Shown here: one piece after another, positions 11,761 to 22,970 of the stretch | Position numbering within the stretch: the stretch's first letter is position 1 | Layout: every line of letters begins with the position of its first letter | Origin: Vitellaria paradoxa | Lineage: Eukaryota; Streptophyta; Magnoliopsida; Ericales; Sapotaceae | Direction of reading: 5' to 3' | DNA length: 64,000 nucleotides | Assembly: GCA_019916065.1 (NCBI GenBank) | Contig: CM034238.1 | Location: forward strand, 39,957,375-40,021,374 | Translations under genes and position numbers: made by a program | The notes under the pieces: generated by a model | Databases searched by the model: none | The model's input: the letters and a program-made list of their open reading frames with translations, nothing else | Told to the model about the DNA's origin: nothing

Positions 11761-11882
11761 TCTTACAATTCTTTGGTTTGGCCTAAAGATGAGGACTGCG
11801 TTTCTCTACCGTCGTTGATTGTCTTACAATTCTCTGGTTTGGCCTAAAGATGAGGGCTGCGTTTCTCTACCGTGGTTGATTG
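11761..11882. repeat. 61-bp tandem duplication private to copy B
   Basis: Two 61-bp units (11761-11821 and 11822-11882) begin TCTTACAATTCT and end GTTGATTG, differing at a few bases. Copy A has one unit (about 2231-2291). The duplication therefore happened after the large segmental duplication. Confidence 0.9.
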
Positions 11883-13151
11883 TCTTGGTCAACTGCTGAA
11901 CAAGTCGTTCTGGGAAAATTACAGAAAATACCTCTATTTTGTTTTAGACATTAATTAGACACAAAAGCCCCTTTAATTGCACTAATTAAAATGGAAACCA
12001 TATTGCTTCAACGATTATGGGAAAGATATAAATAAGTGATCTTATTAACTTAATATGTACTTATTCTATGATTAATAAAATTATTGTTGTTTATGAAAAA
12101 AAAAGAAAAAAAAATTAGATCGACCTTAGATCACACTCTCCTGAGCAATCAAATTAAAACTAAGCTCACGTATAAGCAACCAGATCAAGAGCCCTTTCAG
12201 AAAAGATTAAAATGCTCTTGGTAATTTTATTTCAAAATTTGACAAGAAAGTAAGCTCACAAGGTTTGAACAAAGGCATCCTTTGTTTTTTTTTTAAAAAA
12301 GAAATACGCTCCTCTAATATCTATATCATTAACTTTCATTAATAGTATCAAAAAAATTACAATATATAACATACATAAATAATAAAATATAATAATTATT
12401 TTTTCCAATAGGAACGGCCCACATAAATTTTTAGACTAATGTTAAAAGTCCCAATTTATATTAACAAATCATGAAAAATAACTTCACCGATTTAGGGTGT
12501 ATTTGAAGTGATAAAAAACGAAATAAAATGAAATAAGTTGTAAGTTTATTAGCAAAATAAAAAGTGAATAATTTTACAAATTTTTTAAAATTTTTTAAAA
12601 TTTTCAAAATTCTATAACAAGGCCAGACAATGCCTTAATGCCCATTATGATATTTATGCTTGCCATACTTCTATTATCTCTTAACCTTTCTGTTTTACGC
12701 CTTCTCTCTTTCCCTGACAAGTAACATCGTATCTCTTCAACTACTAATTTCGACACCACTCATCGTCTCTTCTCTGGTGTATTATATTTATCAATAATTT
12801 TTAATCCGCAACTAACTAAATCAATCCCCAATAATAAGCTATAATTTCACTCTAAACCGCAATAGTGTTCATTAACATGTTTCGCCGCTGCAGGTATTAG
12901 ATTTGTTGCTATCATAGCTTGAACACTAACCCATCACACAATTTGATGAACTAATACGATCAGTAAGGCGACTAATAGAAAATATACTTCAACAAAATAA
13001 AATCAAAGAGAGAGAAAAAAATTCATGAAGGCACAAATGCAAAAGGGAAAATGTCTAATTATTAATGTTTTATTCATTGCCAATCAACTATGTGTTGGCT
13101 CATTTATTTAGCTTCTTATTATATATACGCATTAAATAAACTTGATGATCT

Positions 13152-13649
13152 TTAGTACGGACGCTGCCCAATTATGTTGCCACGCGGGAAATAGCTGCAA
13201 GCCACAAACCACCAGCCATTGTTGCAGCGAGCCCTAGCGCACCCAAGCTGAACAGAGTTGCGCCAGACCACCTGAGTGTAATGCCAGCACTGACCATCTT
13301 TTCCCTGAACACACCACTTGCTCGCGTTGGGGTCATAGTAGCGCTTCTCATCGACCCAAAGGTTCACCGCCGCAGTGCCCGTGAACGCCCCGCTGCCCTT
13401 TGCAAGGTTCTCGCCGTACGGGCCGTTCGAGTGGACGAGGTTGCAATCGCCGATTCTGGAATTAGCGTAGTTTCGCGCGTAGGTGGCGAGAGTGTCGTTC
13501 CATCTCATGGGTCCGACGCCCACCTGGGCACGAGCTTTGTTGTGGGCGTTGAGGTAGTCCTGAGGTGCGTTTTGAGCATGGGAGAGATTAGCCTGCAGAA
13601 CTAAGGCTACGAGGAGTGCGAAAGCTAATGAAACTTTAGACGACGACAT
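13152..13649 (-). CDS. PR1: Secreted pathogenesis-related protein 1 (PR-1), copy B
   Basis: This intron-less gene has 165 residues, starting at the ATG at 13647-13649. It differs from copy A at 12 positions, six of them in the first 22 residues (signal peptide) and six in the mature protein (D34N, G59R, K75N, G97L, E100D, E118D). The signal peptide ends SHA25. The CAP tetrad His73, Glu80, Glu101, His123, the six cysteines and the C-terminal CAPE1-type PRGNIIGQRPY are unchanged. Identical frame length and intact motifs argue that both copies are functional. TATA box and TTGACT element are shared with copy A. An apoplastic defence role is inferred from the family; sterol binding is the best supported biochemical activity of PR-1 proteins. 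Confidence 0.96.
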   Translation of the reverse strand: MSSSKVSLAFALLVALVLQANLSHAQNAPQDYLNAHNKARAQVGVGPMRWNDTLATYARNYANSRIGDCNLVHSNGPYGENLAKGSGAFTGTAAVNLWVDEKRYYDPNASKWCVQGKDGQCWHYTQVVWRNSVQLGCARARCNNGWWFVACSYFPRGNIIGQRPY

Positions 13650-13724
13650 CTCGGTTTTTTTCTATGTGACAGTAAGGAGATTTTCACTGGTAATTGATGA
13701 AAGAATTAGGCTTGTTTCGTGTGA

Positions 13725-13732
13725 TATTTATA
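13725..13732 (-). promoter_or_regulatory. TATA box of PR-1 copy B
   Basis: TATAAATA on the minus strand, 76-83 bases before the ATG, in the same context as copy A. Confidence 0.7.
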
Positions 13733-13797
13733 GGCAAATCCCTGTAAGAAATTTAACTTTGAAACGTTACGTTAATAAGCGAAACATTTGACTAGTT

Positions 13798-13803
13798 GAT
13801 CAT
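13798..13803 (+). promoter_or_regulatory. W-box-like TTGACT upstream of PR-1 copy B
   Basis: TTGACT is retained at the position equivalent to 4158-4163 in copy A, inside a conserved block ending CTAGTTGATCATA. Upstream of about 13850 the two promoters diverge (poly-C in A, none in B). Confidence 0.45.
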
Positions 13804-14063
13804 ACAGCGACGGCTTGGCCACCCATAGGAGGGATGCCAGTGAATGGTATTCGTCAGACCGAACTCATTAAAAATTTATTGAAAAATACTCGATTAGAAT
13901 ATAGATTTGAATTTGAAATTTAATATTCATATAAATTTTAAATAAGTTTGAAATTTGTCTATAAATACCAGATATTTGATCTTCAATATCCGTTTATATT
14001 TATAAGGAACCTAGTACTCAATATTTGTAGGATACTTACTAATAAGCCATTTAATAAAATATA

Positions 14064-14191
14064 GGATACATTTAGAGTGACAAAAAGTGAGATAAAATGA
14101 GATAATTTGTGAGTTCGTAATGAGATAAAAATGAATAACTTTTAGAGATTTTCAGAAATTTTTAATATTTTTTTAAAAATCAAACACACCC
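14064..14191. mobile_element. MITE private to copy B
   Basis: The 128-bp insert begins GGATACATTTAGAGT and ends AATCAAACACACCC, imperfect inverted ends of the GGGTGYGTTTGG type. It interrupts AAAATATA..TATATTTCTA, which is continuous in both A1 (about 4442-4462) and A2 (about 5585-5607). A degenerate 8-bp duplication (AAAATATA / GTGATATA) is possible. The body (GTGACAAAAAGTGAGATAAAATGAGATAA) matches other family members at about 16100 and 12500. Confidence 0.7.
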
Positions 14192-15349
14192 GTGATATAT
14201 ATTTCTACAAAATGTAATATTAATTGATTTGAAAGTCTAATAAATTTCAAAATGTGTTTAATTTTTCTAAATTTTAAGTAAATTTGAAATTGATACAAAT
14301 AATTTGTTTGTTATACATATATATGTTCAACTTGTTTGAGATAATATTCCTAACGTTTAAGATAATTATATTAACTTCTCTTATTAATTTAAAAAAATTT
14401 TAAATTGTGAAATTATACTTATATGATAAGTTTTTAAATATAGTATTATTTGTAGGTTATTATTATAGATAAAATTTTTTTGAGTATTTATATAAAATTT
14501 GTATTGTAGTATTATTAATTTTTTATTTTTATTTCAAAGCAATTATTTAATGGATTTGTCAAAGCCAATTGACTAATTGCTCTTACTCATGTTTTGTGGG
14601 TTTAGAACAGAATGAATTTGGTATCCTAACTAAAAAAAATAAACAAATTTGAAACAATATTAATAATTAAAAAAAATAAACTTATTTAATAATAATTATT
14701 ATTAATAGAACAGGAACTCTAACCCTTTACGTTCCTACTCAAAGGTCACGCTACCTTGGGGAAAAATCAAATGCCTTGACTAGTATTGTATCTTATCTAA
14801 ACCTGTGTACCAAACCCTTTTTATTCTTCCCTCACATATTGTTTTCAGAAACATGTGGTTCCATGATAGAATCGAGAGATGGTCATCACCGAAAGACACA
14901 TTGCAAAAACGTCAAGAAACTTGCTTTCTTTCCTACGATTTGTATTCTACAGATCATCATTTGGTTTGGGAAACTGCAAAGCCGCCACAGATGATGGTCA
15001 ATTGCGTACATGACAGTCATTAGTTAATGGAATGAAGACAAGAGGTGTACTGAAAAGAGAGATCGATGAGGCCTCATCATGCCCCATTCTCGGAGCCTAA
15101 TATGGTTGATTTTCTTTTATCCTCGTGTGCTTTCCTATATTACTTATGACCGCAGTTGCTTGCTTGAATGTATGTATAATACAGATAAAACGTATACAGA
15201 TTAAAATTAAGTGGACCGGGATCAAAATGTCGTGGTCATTTCTAATTGTTAATTAATCTTTGAAGTATTGGTTGCTTTTGCAATTCAAATTTAAAGTGCA
15301 AAGCTATTTTTTGTCAGTTTACTCAATGGAGATTGTTCATTTTTATTTC

Positions 15350-16740
15350 TTTGGATTATGTCACGAAGAGATATTAGTTCTTTTGTACCCAATTTTGATC
15401 AACGTGGCAGAGGTGATTTTAGAATTTAAACTTCACCTGAGTTGAAAAAATTATTTAAATATAAAATAAATTAAATTATAAAAATTTAGGATAAACAAAA
15501 GGTTTAAAGACATAATGATAGGGTTATAAATATTTAGAATAGGCTAAATTTAAAAAAATATATATTATCTAAACTAAAAAAAAAAAAAATATAGCCACGC
15601 TATTCGGATTATAACTCGGAACAATCTTATTTCTAGTTCCCTCCATTATCTTTGCTTTTAGTGAAAATATTTTTTTAAAAAATCTATAATTAATCTCTAA
15701 GTGACACCTCATTATTTATTAAAGCAGCAATTGGGTGACGAAGAAGAATTTAAAATAAATAAATAAACTAAAATAAATAACCAATATATTAATAGGATAT
15801 CATTCATTTTATTCCTTGGGTTATGTCAAGAAGTGACGTGAGTTCCTCCACGACAACAAGATTTTGACGTAGCATGTTTTGTTAATTTTCACGGAAATGT
15901 ACTCAAAATAAAGAGAAGGTAAAAAGAAAAAAAAATGCGCTATTCATTTACCCTATCACTATTGGCCCTCACATATTTGAGCTGGTATTAAATAAGCAAG
16001 TAGGGTTTGCTCACATGCATGTTAAGTGATTTTTACAATTTTCACAATTTAAGTGCTTACATGCATGTTAAACCATTGAATTGTTTTAATTCATATTTAG
16101 GGACGTTTGAAGTAATAAAAAATGTGATAAAATGAGATAATTTGAGATAATTGTAAGTTCATAATTCATGCGGTAAAATAAAAAGTAAACAACTTTTAGA
16201 GATTTTTAAAAATTTTAAAATTTTTAAACGTCTTTTAGTGCACCAAACACATTCTTAATTATGTTCTTCGATGTTTTATTCTCTTTAATAATTTATTGAT
16301 TGTTTCAATAATTTAAAAAAAGTGTTTTTTCTCTATAAAAACTGCTGACTCATAATAGTCAAGTTTATTAACGTTCAGGTATTTGATTCGTTGTCGACAA
16401 GTACATAACTTGATATGAAAAGCGCTTAGGAGCAATTAATATAAACTATGCATGTGTTGCACTCTTCTATAATAAAAAAGAAAAAAAAAAGAAAAAAAAG
16501 AAAATGAGTTATTGATTTTTTTTTATTTTTGAATAATCAAGATTTGATTTTGAATGAATAAATTTTAGGGACGAAGCTCACTCTAACGGCATTTCAATTG
16601 AATTAAATTATCGTATTAATTAATTAAAATTTACATGATAATCACTTGGTGAAAATATGATGTCAGCAAGGGCAGACTCGAGGAAGGTCCAGTGGGAGCA
16701 TTTGCTCCCCTAATTTGGAGAATTACACAAAAATTTTATT
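15350..16740. other. Segment found only in copy B; no gene
   Basis: Copy A passes directly from its equivalent of 15345 to its equivalent of 16741. Within this stretch are a MITE-like repeat (about 16098-16255), purine-rich tracts, and at 16665-16715 a GC-richer end (GGGCAGACTCGAGGAAGGTCC and GGGAGCATTTGCTCCCC) whose relative in reverse lies near 61840-61880. It is either a deletion in A or an insertion in B; I see no matching termini. No coding frame is convincing. Confidence 0.55.
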
Positions 16741-17989
16741 AATTTAGTTATTTATTTTATAAATCATATATTTTTTCATATTTTGTTTCATTCTATTTTT
16801 TTTATTTACTTTAAAATATAATTTTACCTTCACTAATTATAAACTCTGAATCCGTTTTTGGCGTTAGTTTATATTTTTCTATTTTTTTTTATATCACGAA
16901 CTTCCTTCGTTCATTAATTTCTATTGATGTAACAGAAAATTCCAAAAACAATTATTAAATTCAATTCACTCGCCATTACAGAATAAAATACTTATAAAAA
17001 TGGGTTGATGGGTAAGGGGGCTTCCAGTAAAAAAAAACTACAGGCTCTTAAGGATGGGGTCCGCATTAGGGTGAGTTCCACTCTTGATTCAAAGGTGGAG
17101 AGCTCACCGCAGGAACTTGCGCTACACTTCCCATTACAGACATCTTTTAGCCGGCAATATGAGAGCGTCGTTGCACATCACTAGCTAAAGGTCAAACTTT
17201 TTCAAGCTACAAGGTAATATCAAAGAATTAAAAAACATAGATATATTTTGACCATTACTTTTATGGTCAGGAATGGTTCAATTCGTCTGCCGCTCTATCT
17301 ACGCTCCTCACTGGTTGATCTCTCTGCCTGTCATCATTAATCGTTGTTTTTTCTCTCCTGCAAAATTCCATGGATATGTATCCAACGCTCAGAGTCAGCT
17401 ATTCCCTCTCGATCGTCTTCTCACAGTATTATCTTGACTAGATTGACATCTCGCACAGTGCGAGTTTTTACAATATCTTTAAATTTTAATAAATAAAAAT
17501 AAATATATATATAATTTAATTTAAAAATATGTCGTGTTCAAAGATAAAAAAAAAAATAAATAAATGCTCCCAATAGCAACAAAATGATCATTTATAAAGC
17601 AAATAATAACAAAATGATCTAATATAAACTTATCAAAAAAAATAAGAAGTGAGACCCTTGTTGTGTCGATCCTCCCAACAAAATATATATATATATATAT
17701 ATAATATTTGTTGAACCTCTAATAACTTATATTTTTAATGCAAAAATAAAATTTAATGTTCAAACACCCAAAGAAACTAACCCTAAAAAAAAAAAGTGCC
17801 GGACTCACTTATGTAATTTTTTTTGCAAGTTTTCTTATATAAAGTTGGTATATAGGTATTTACACCGAATTAATACATAACACTAATTTCCTATTTATGA
17901 TTAAAATTTGATAGTTTAATGTACTTATTTTATTGCAAACATTTTTGTTTTTTTTATGACAATTATTTTTACAAAATTCTCGTTTGTTA

Positions 17990-18480
17990 ATTAAATTACA
18001 TTTTCTTACTTCCTTCCAATTTTTTTTAAGCACTTAAATTGTGAAAGAATCGCATTATTTGATGCTCTAACTTCGTTTCTAATTGAAGTTCACTCTTTTA
18101 ATTGCATTTTTGTAACAATATTTATCAACTCAATTAATGGTTTTAAGATTAGAACATGCTATTATTAGCTAAAATCATTGCAAACAACTTCAAGATTTGG
18201 GATTTCTGATGTTGTGGCCTTAGTTTGAGTATAATAATTGGCTTTTATTTTTTATTTTTTTTAGTTCACTTTTACCTTACATGGTTTTTTCACTAAAATT
18301 TAAATTTTTTTAAGCTGTAGTTTTTAAGTGTATTAATTATATTCATAAAAAAAACCAAAAGAATCAAAAAATTCATATCCAATTTAAAATTATGTGCTAA
18401 AAATTACAATAAAAAAATAAAATTTATTAAAAGCAGTCATAAAAGATGAAAATAAATTTAAGAAAAAAATTAAAAACCGG
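17990..18480. repeat. Older duplicated segment, partner at about 29880-30230
   Basis: TAACTTCGTTTCTAATTGA, TTCAAGATTTGGGATTTC, ATGTTGTGGCC and TTTTTAAGTGTATTAATTA recur at 29910-30120 with the same order and spacing. Together with 21770-22066 against 30510-30826 this shows that the locus from about 18.0 to 22.07 kb has a second, much shorter copy at 29.9-30.8 kb, the first copy having since been expanded by nested transposons. No gene. Confidence 0.65.
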
Positions 18481-19147
18481 TTTATGACACCCATGTTAAA
18501 TAATACTTTAATGCTATGTTTGAAATATGAGAATGAAATGAAACGGAATAAAATAAGAGGTAGGAATGGAATAGAATATTCATTCTATTTCTTTGTTTCA
18601 TTGTCAACATGAAAATAATGAAAAATAAATAGATATTCAAAGTTTCATAATTTGATTACATATTTTAAATACAATGAAATAAAATAAAAATTAGTAATTA
18701 TAATTTTTAAAAAATTATAAACATAAACTTTATTTTTGGATCGCAAATTTAAGATAAAAAAAAGGAGCTTGAAAGTAAAACAATTATTTTACAATTCAAT
18801 TTCGAGCTTAAGTAAATTTTCTTAACTATTGTTGATAAATAGTTTAAAATTTTTTAAGATGCCTAAAATGTCACGCCCTGAATTTCACAACCCTAGTACG
18901 TGAACCAAAGAATGCACATTACACCCTTTAATAACATTCTCTGTCCCACATCAGAGCCATAAACACACACTATGGAGCAATTAATGTAAAAAGAAATAAA
19001 TGCCTTAGTCAAAATCAACTAGGCAATAAGCTCCAAAGCTAAGCCCAAATATCCTTCCAAAGCTAAATAAAATAATTAATAATAACCTCACAAACAGAGG
19101 CTTATTAAAATCCGTTAAAAATAATTTCCTAGAGTCATTACATAAAA

Positions 19148-19253
19148 AATAATAAATAAAACTCTAATTTCTATGCTCAGAAGGTCCAGCACGTGACTCA
19201 AATAATAAATAAAACTCTAATTTCTATGCTCAGAAGGTCCAGCACGTGACTCA
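19148..19253. repeat. 53-bp tandem duplication in the solo LTR
   Basis: Two adjacent identical units (19148-19200, 19201-19253) begin AATAATAAATAAAACTC and end CAGCACGTGACTCA. The related LTR at 50440-52367 has only one unit, so this duplication is private and recent. Confidence 0.9.
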
Positions 19254-20736
19254 AATTCATTACCTGCATCACAAGCTGTAAGGGATTTAGCACTAATACC
19301 ACGTGTGTTCGGAACCCTAATAATAATAATAATATAAATGCAGTATGCCCTAGCATGCTACTAAGTGAAATATTTATGCACAAGTAGCAATTTCAAACAA
19401 GTACTTTAATTTATTTATCAATTTATCATTTCATTACCATTAATTGCCTTGTAGCACCACATAACACATCAAAGAAAACAAGTTGATTTTTAGGTACTGC
19501 TGCTTGGTTGTCCCGTAGAAACAGGACCCAACCAATATACATCATCCTTCGATGTCTGCTTGGTTGTCTCGTAGAAACAAGACCCAACCAATATACACCA
19601 TCCTTCGGTGTCTGCTTCCTAGACCGAAGTCTTAGGAATATGATATGCCACCCTTAGGCATCTGCTCGTTCATAGGTTACTAGCCTACTGGAATCGATAA
19701 CCAACCCCGCGCGGGTTTCGGGACTTTCGACCCTTGGGTACGTATACCCGATATTTTCAGTACCCTAAATCCAAACAAAACGCATCCACTTTCATTTTAA
19801 ACAAACATCAAATAAATTCTTTATTTAAATTCATTATTTATTAAATCCTTATGAATTCATCATAATATTTTAAATAATCCGTAAACCTCAACACGTAAAT
19901 AATAATAACCATAATTACCGAAGAATCGCAGCACAACAAATTACCAAATATGTTTCTTACAATTAATGCAAAAGCTTTCAGAACAAACTAACATGTAAAG
20001 ATAAAATTCACAAAAAGACAAACTATCATATAAGGACAAAAGTTAAAGTTTCTTTGCTTTATTCATTTAATGGCTTTGCTGGACACCTAATTTCCACACC
20101 TTTAACCTATATATGTATATAAAGTAATAATATGTATACCATTCAATCGTTGAAGACTTCAAATATATATAATAAAAATTTTTTCCTTCTAGTAGCCAAG
20201 CAAATCTGGGAACTCAATACAATTCACGTTTACCAACTAAAAAATATAAATAAATAAATAAGTAAATAAATAACAAATGAACCTCGTATTCCAATCAATC
20301 ACGTTATGAGTTTAAAGGAAAAAAAAAAAGATCTAATCAATCATATGTTCACAACAACAAAAATCTGATGAGTCTAATACACATATATGTATTGTTAATT
20401 ACAATACAGACCACAGGTCATTCGCCCAGAAAATAAATAATATTTATATATTTATATATGCATCACTTTTAAAAGTTCCGCCCCTTACCTCAAATTAAAT
20501 CTGTAGAAAGAACACCCAAGTCGTAACGAAATCCAAAACTCAATCAACAGATCAGACTAAGATCACCGCGGCCATCAAGAAGCTGGTAATCTCCACAGCA
20601 TTCACATTAGATTTTTTTTTTCTCCTCTGCCGCCACTACCCCTTATCTTTTTTTCTCTCTTTCTCTCTCTTTCTTTTTAACCCTTTACCTTGACTGCCGA
20701 AGAGCGCATGTTATATATATACACACGTATATCTAG

Positions 20737-20960
20737 ACTAGCTATTAGTTGATAGAATCCTAATGGAAAAAAGATTAGAATTCAAATTAAACTAGACTTC
20801 CAAATTCATGTACTGGCTAATGGTTGGTAGAATCCTAATGGAAAAAGGATTAGAATTCAAATCAAACTAGACTTCCAATTCCATGTACTCGCTATTAGTT
20901 GGTAGAATCCTAATGGAAAAAGAATTAGAATTCAAATTAGACTAGACTTCTAATTTCATG
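20737..20960. repeat. Three ~74-bp tandem repeats in the U3 part of the solo LTR
   Basis: Each unit contains TAGAATCCTAATGGAAAAA, GATTAGAATTCAAAT and ACTAGACTTCYAA in the same order (starts near 20737, 20812 and 20887) with a few differences. They lie in the 5' (U3) half of the minus-strand LTR, where enhancer repeats are common in LTRs; a promoter role is inferred. Confidence 0.85.
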
Positions 20961-21769
20961 CATCCACAATAAAAATTGAATTTAATTTATGTTTCCAAAA
21001 ATTTAAATCAATAAAAATTTTATTTTTACCAAATTAAATATTAATTAACAATTAATCAAAACATTAAAAATCTGAGTCATCACATAAAATATAAACTTGG
21101 CTTAGAAATAGGCGCAATGGCAAACTAGTCATTTTATACTTTGAATTCAAATTTGGTTAAAATTTGTTTAGCTATTAAGATATATATCAAGAATATTTTT
21201 TTAATTTTTTGGACAACTTAGAATGCGAATTGGGCAAAATATGGCCTACGTATATAATCATCATTTTATAATTTAAATTCAGACCGAGATGAAATTTTAT
21301 TAGTTATTACGAAATACTTGACAAACATTTTTTAATTTTCTGGAAAGTCCAAAATATAAATTTAGGTAAAAAATGAACTCATGGTAAAATAGTTATTTTA
21401 CAACCAAAAGAACCTAAGGATAAAATAATCATTTTATAATTTGAGTGTGAATTTAGCTTGAAAATACGGTTAAAGAGTAAAATAGTCATATTTACAACCT
21501 AGTGGGGTAATTAAAAAAAATTATTACAAAGTAGTTGTTTGTTTTTTTCACTTATTTTAATTTTATTAAATTTTAATTTTTATTCCATCACTTAAATTAT
21601 AAAATATCTTTTCTCACGTAATATAGGAATAGCTATTATTTGATATCAAACATGATAATGGACAAAAGTAAGAATGAATTCTAATTTATTTCGTTGTTAT
21701 GTACCAAACATAACATAAACCTTTGATAAATCAAAGGATTAAAGTTCAAAAAGATTATATATATATATA

Positions 21770-22066
21770 TATTGGGAAAAAGCCTCTATAATCTCAAGCA
21801 TTTAAGAAGATAACATGATTGAATCGAGATGATAACGTTCCCAAAATATTTATGGGCAAACCTGCCTTGACCTTAAACTTTAAAGCACATGCACGCATGG
21901 ACGACAGTTGCATATCGAAAATGACCAAAATACCCAAACATTTCAGCCCAAGAGAAAGACCGCAGTAATTACATAAACGTAAGACACCCACTAACATAGA
22001 TAAATGAAAAATAATAAGAACAAAACATTGACCAAAAAAAAAAAAACTCTAAAGTGAAAGCAACAG
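21770..22066. repeat. 3' flank of the exonuclease-like gene, duplicated at 30510-30826
   Basis: AAGCCTCTATAATCTCAAG, GATAACATGATTGAATC, CATGCACGCATGGACGACAG, CCCAAGAGAAAGACC and the A-rich stretch ending AAAGCAACAG recur in the same order and orientation at 30510-30826. In the second copy the sequence breaks at AAAGCAACAG into a PR-1 fragment. Here it continues into the coding region. Confidence 0.85.
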
Positions 22067-22633
22067 TTCCTTCCCAACCATATAGCAAGCAACAACTTTC
22101 CAAGTTAGAAAATTGATTTGTTCATGCGAGAAAAATCGGGATATCTGGGTAATGGAATCCAAACATGGAGGTTCTTCCACAAGAGAGAGCCCAACCTCTG
22201 CTGCTAATGCTGGGAGTCCACTCGAGGTAAGGCATGGTTTCTTAAGAACCCTAGCTGCCAAATCAGCCAATTCCACACCACTTCTACATTCTAACAAATA
22301 ACGGTAGGCAATCACATAGAGGTTATGTCTCATATTAACACCTACAAAACAGACTTGAGAGTCAGCCAGAAAATTCCTCAGACTTTGGGGAATATTAGCT
22401 TCCATGTGACGTAAAAGAACCACCAAGCAGATGCTTCCTGCACAGAGTTGCAATATTGAACAATTGAATTCAATCACAAGGCCGACAACTGCATTAGTTC
22501 CCATCTGAGATTTTAACTCAGAAAGTCCAATGTCGAAAATATCAGCACGATCTACCACCCTAACCTTAACGGTAGAATCTTGAAACTGGATATTGTAGAT
22601 TCCCATTTTTGACAGGAACTTAATCGGTATCAT
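22049..22633 (-). CDS. Plant 3'-5' exonuclease-domain (Werner-like, DEDDy) protein with a degenerate active site
   Basis: The single frame encodes 194 residues from the ATG at 22631-22633, close to the usual length of small plant Werner-syndrome-like exonuclease proteins. Family landmarks are VVGLVIEF (49-56), LQLCAGSICL (61-70), IPQSLRNFL (81-89), CFVGV (95-99), ELADLAARVL (121-130), LPALAAEVGL (140-149) and the terminal helix around 171-191. The catalytic residues are altered: the Asp of DxE is Val53 (Glu55 remains), the second Asp is Asn104, the Tyr is Phe175 and the last Asp is Lys179. The assignments at 104, 175 and 179 rest on alignment by eye. It therefore looks catalytically dead although the frame is open and the scaffold is kept. 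It could be a non-enzymatic paralogue or a young pseudogene; no intron is evident. Confidence 0.8.
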   Translation of the reverse strand: MIPIKFLSKMGIYNIQFQDSTVKVRVVDRADIFDIGLSELKSQMGTNAVVGLVIEFNCSILQLCAGSICLVVLLRHMEANIPQSLRNFLADSQVCFVGVNMRHNLYVIAYRYLLECRSGVELADLAARVLKKPCLTSSGLPALAAEVGLSLVEEPPCLDSITQISRFFSHEQINFLTWKVVACYMVGKELLLSL

Positions 22634-22724
22634 CTTAGTTTACTAGCAAGTATATTGGAGAAATTAATAATATAAATTTCGCATGCCGATGAAGCTTTAA
22701 TTTATACAGGACTAGGAGTACCTC

Positions 22725-22940
22725 AAGGGTCACTTTGTACGTAATACTTGTGTTTCCAACAATTCATATATTAATTAATTTTATATTAAATTATTTTATT
22801 AAAATTTTGAGGCTAGATATACTTGGAAACAACTCCCTGCATTAATACTATTTCAACTATTTGGTTGCGTTCAAAGGAAGATTCAAAAGATCTATGGGCT
22901 TAGAAGTTAAGAGTTAAATTTTAAGAATGCTAGTTACTAA
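22725..22940 (-). repeat. Inverted copy, part 1, of the 35930-36140 segment
   Basis: Read on the minus strand this stretch follows 35925-36140: AAGGGTCACTTTGTA, ATACTTGTGTTTCCAAC, AAAATTTTGAGGCTA, CATTAATACT, GGTTGCGTTCAAAGGAAGA and ATGGGCTTAGAAGTTAAG. Homology breaks near 22935, after TTTTAAGAATGCTAGT, and resumes at about 26385 with ATTTTAAGACTGCTAGT. About 3.45 kb lie between the pieces. Confidence 0.8.
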
Positions 22941-22970
22941 AATATTAAATTCAATTAAATCCCCATTACA

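Larger units (their letters stand above)
9663..17790. repeat. Segmental duplication, copy B
   Basis: This is the complete second copy of the unit starting at base 1, with the order of promoter, PR-1 gene and 3' flank preserved. Copy B has a single version of the segment that is doubled in copy A, a private 61-bp tandem duplication (11761-11882), a private MITE (14064-14191), and about 1.4 kb (15350-16740) with no counterpart in copy A, where the sequence jumps from about 7045 to 7055. Homology ends near 17790. Apart from PR-1 there is no recognisable gene. Confidence 0.93.
18869..21084 (-). mobile_element. Solo LTR of a Ty3/gypsy family, perfect 5-bp target duplication
   Basis: Read on the minus strand it starts TGTGATGACTCAG (21084) and ends CAGGGCGTGACA (18869), and is flanked by TAAAA on both sides (18864-18868 and 21085-21089). 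Its 3' half is clearly related to the LTR of the element at 50440-57639: the blocks at 19240-19320 and 19490-19760 match 51900-52010 and 51480-51760 in reverse. It has no internal domain, so it results from LTR-LTR recombination. Three tandem copies of a roughly 74-bp unit lie near its 5' end and a 53-bp tandem duplication near its 3' end. Confidence 0.92.
18509..21718. mobile_element. MITE-like element split by a solo LTR
   Basis: The left edge reads AATGCTATGTTTGAAATATG and the right edge ACCAAACATAACATAAA, an imperfect inverted repeat (ATGYTATGTTTG). Without the nested solo LTR and its target duplication the element would be about 1 kb. A similar end (TATCAAACATAACCTAAT) occurs at 26376-26393. 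The class is undetermined, and borders are approximate. Confidence 0.4.

Noticed and set aside
21794..21997. 67-codon minus-strand frame downstream of the exonuclease-like gene
   Set aside because: It has no domain, and its duplicate at 30540-30740 does not preserve it; it is probably 3' UTR or flank.
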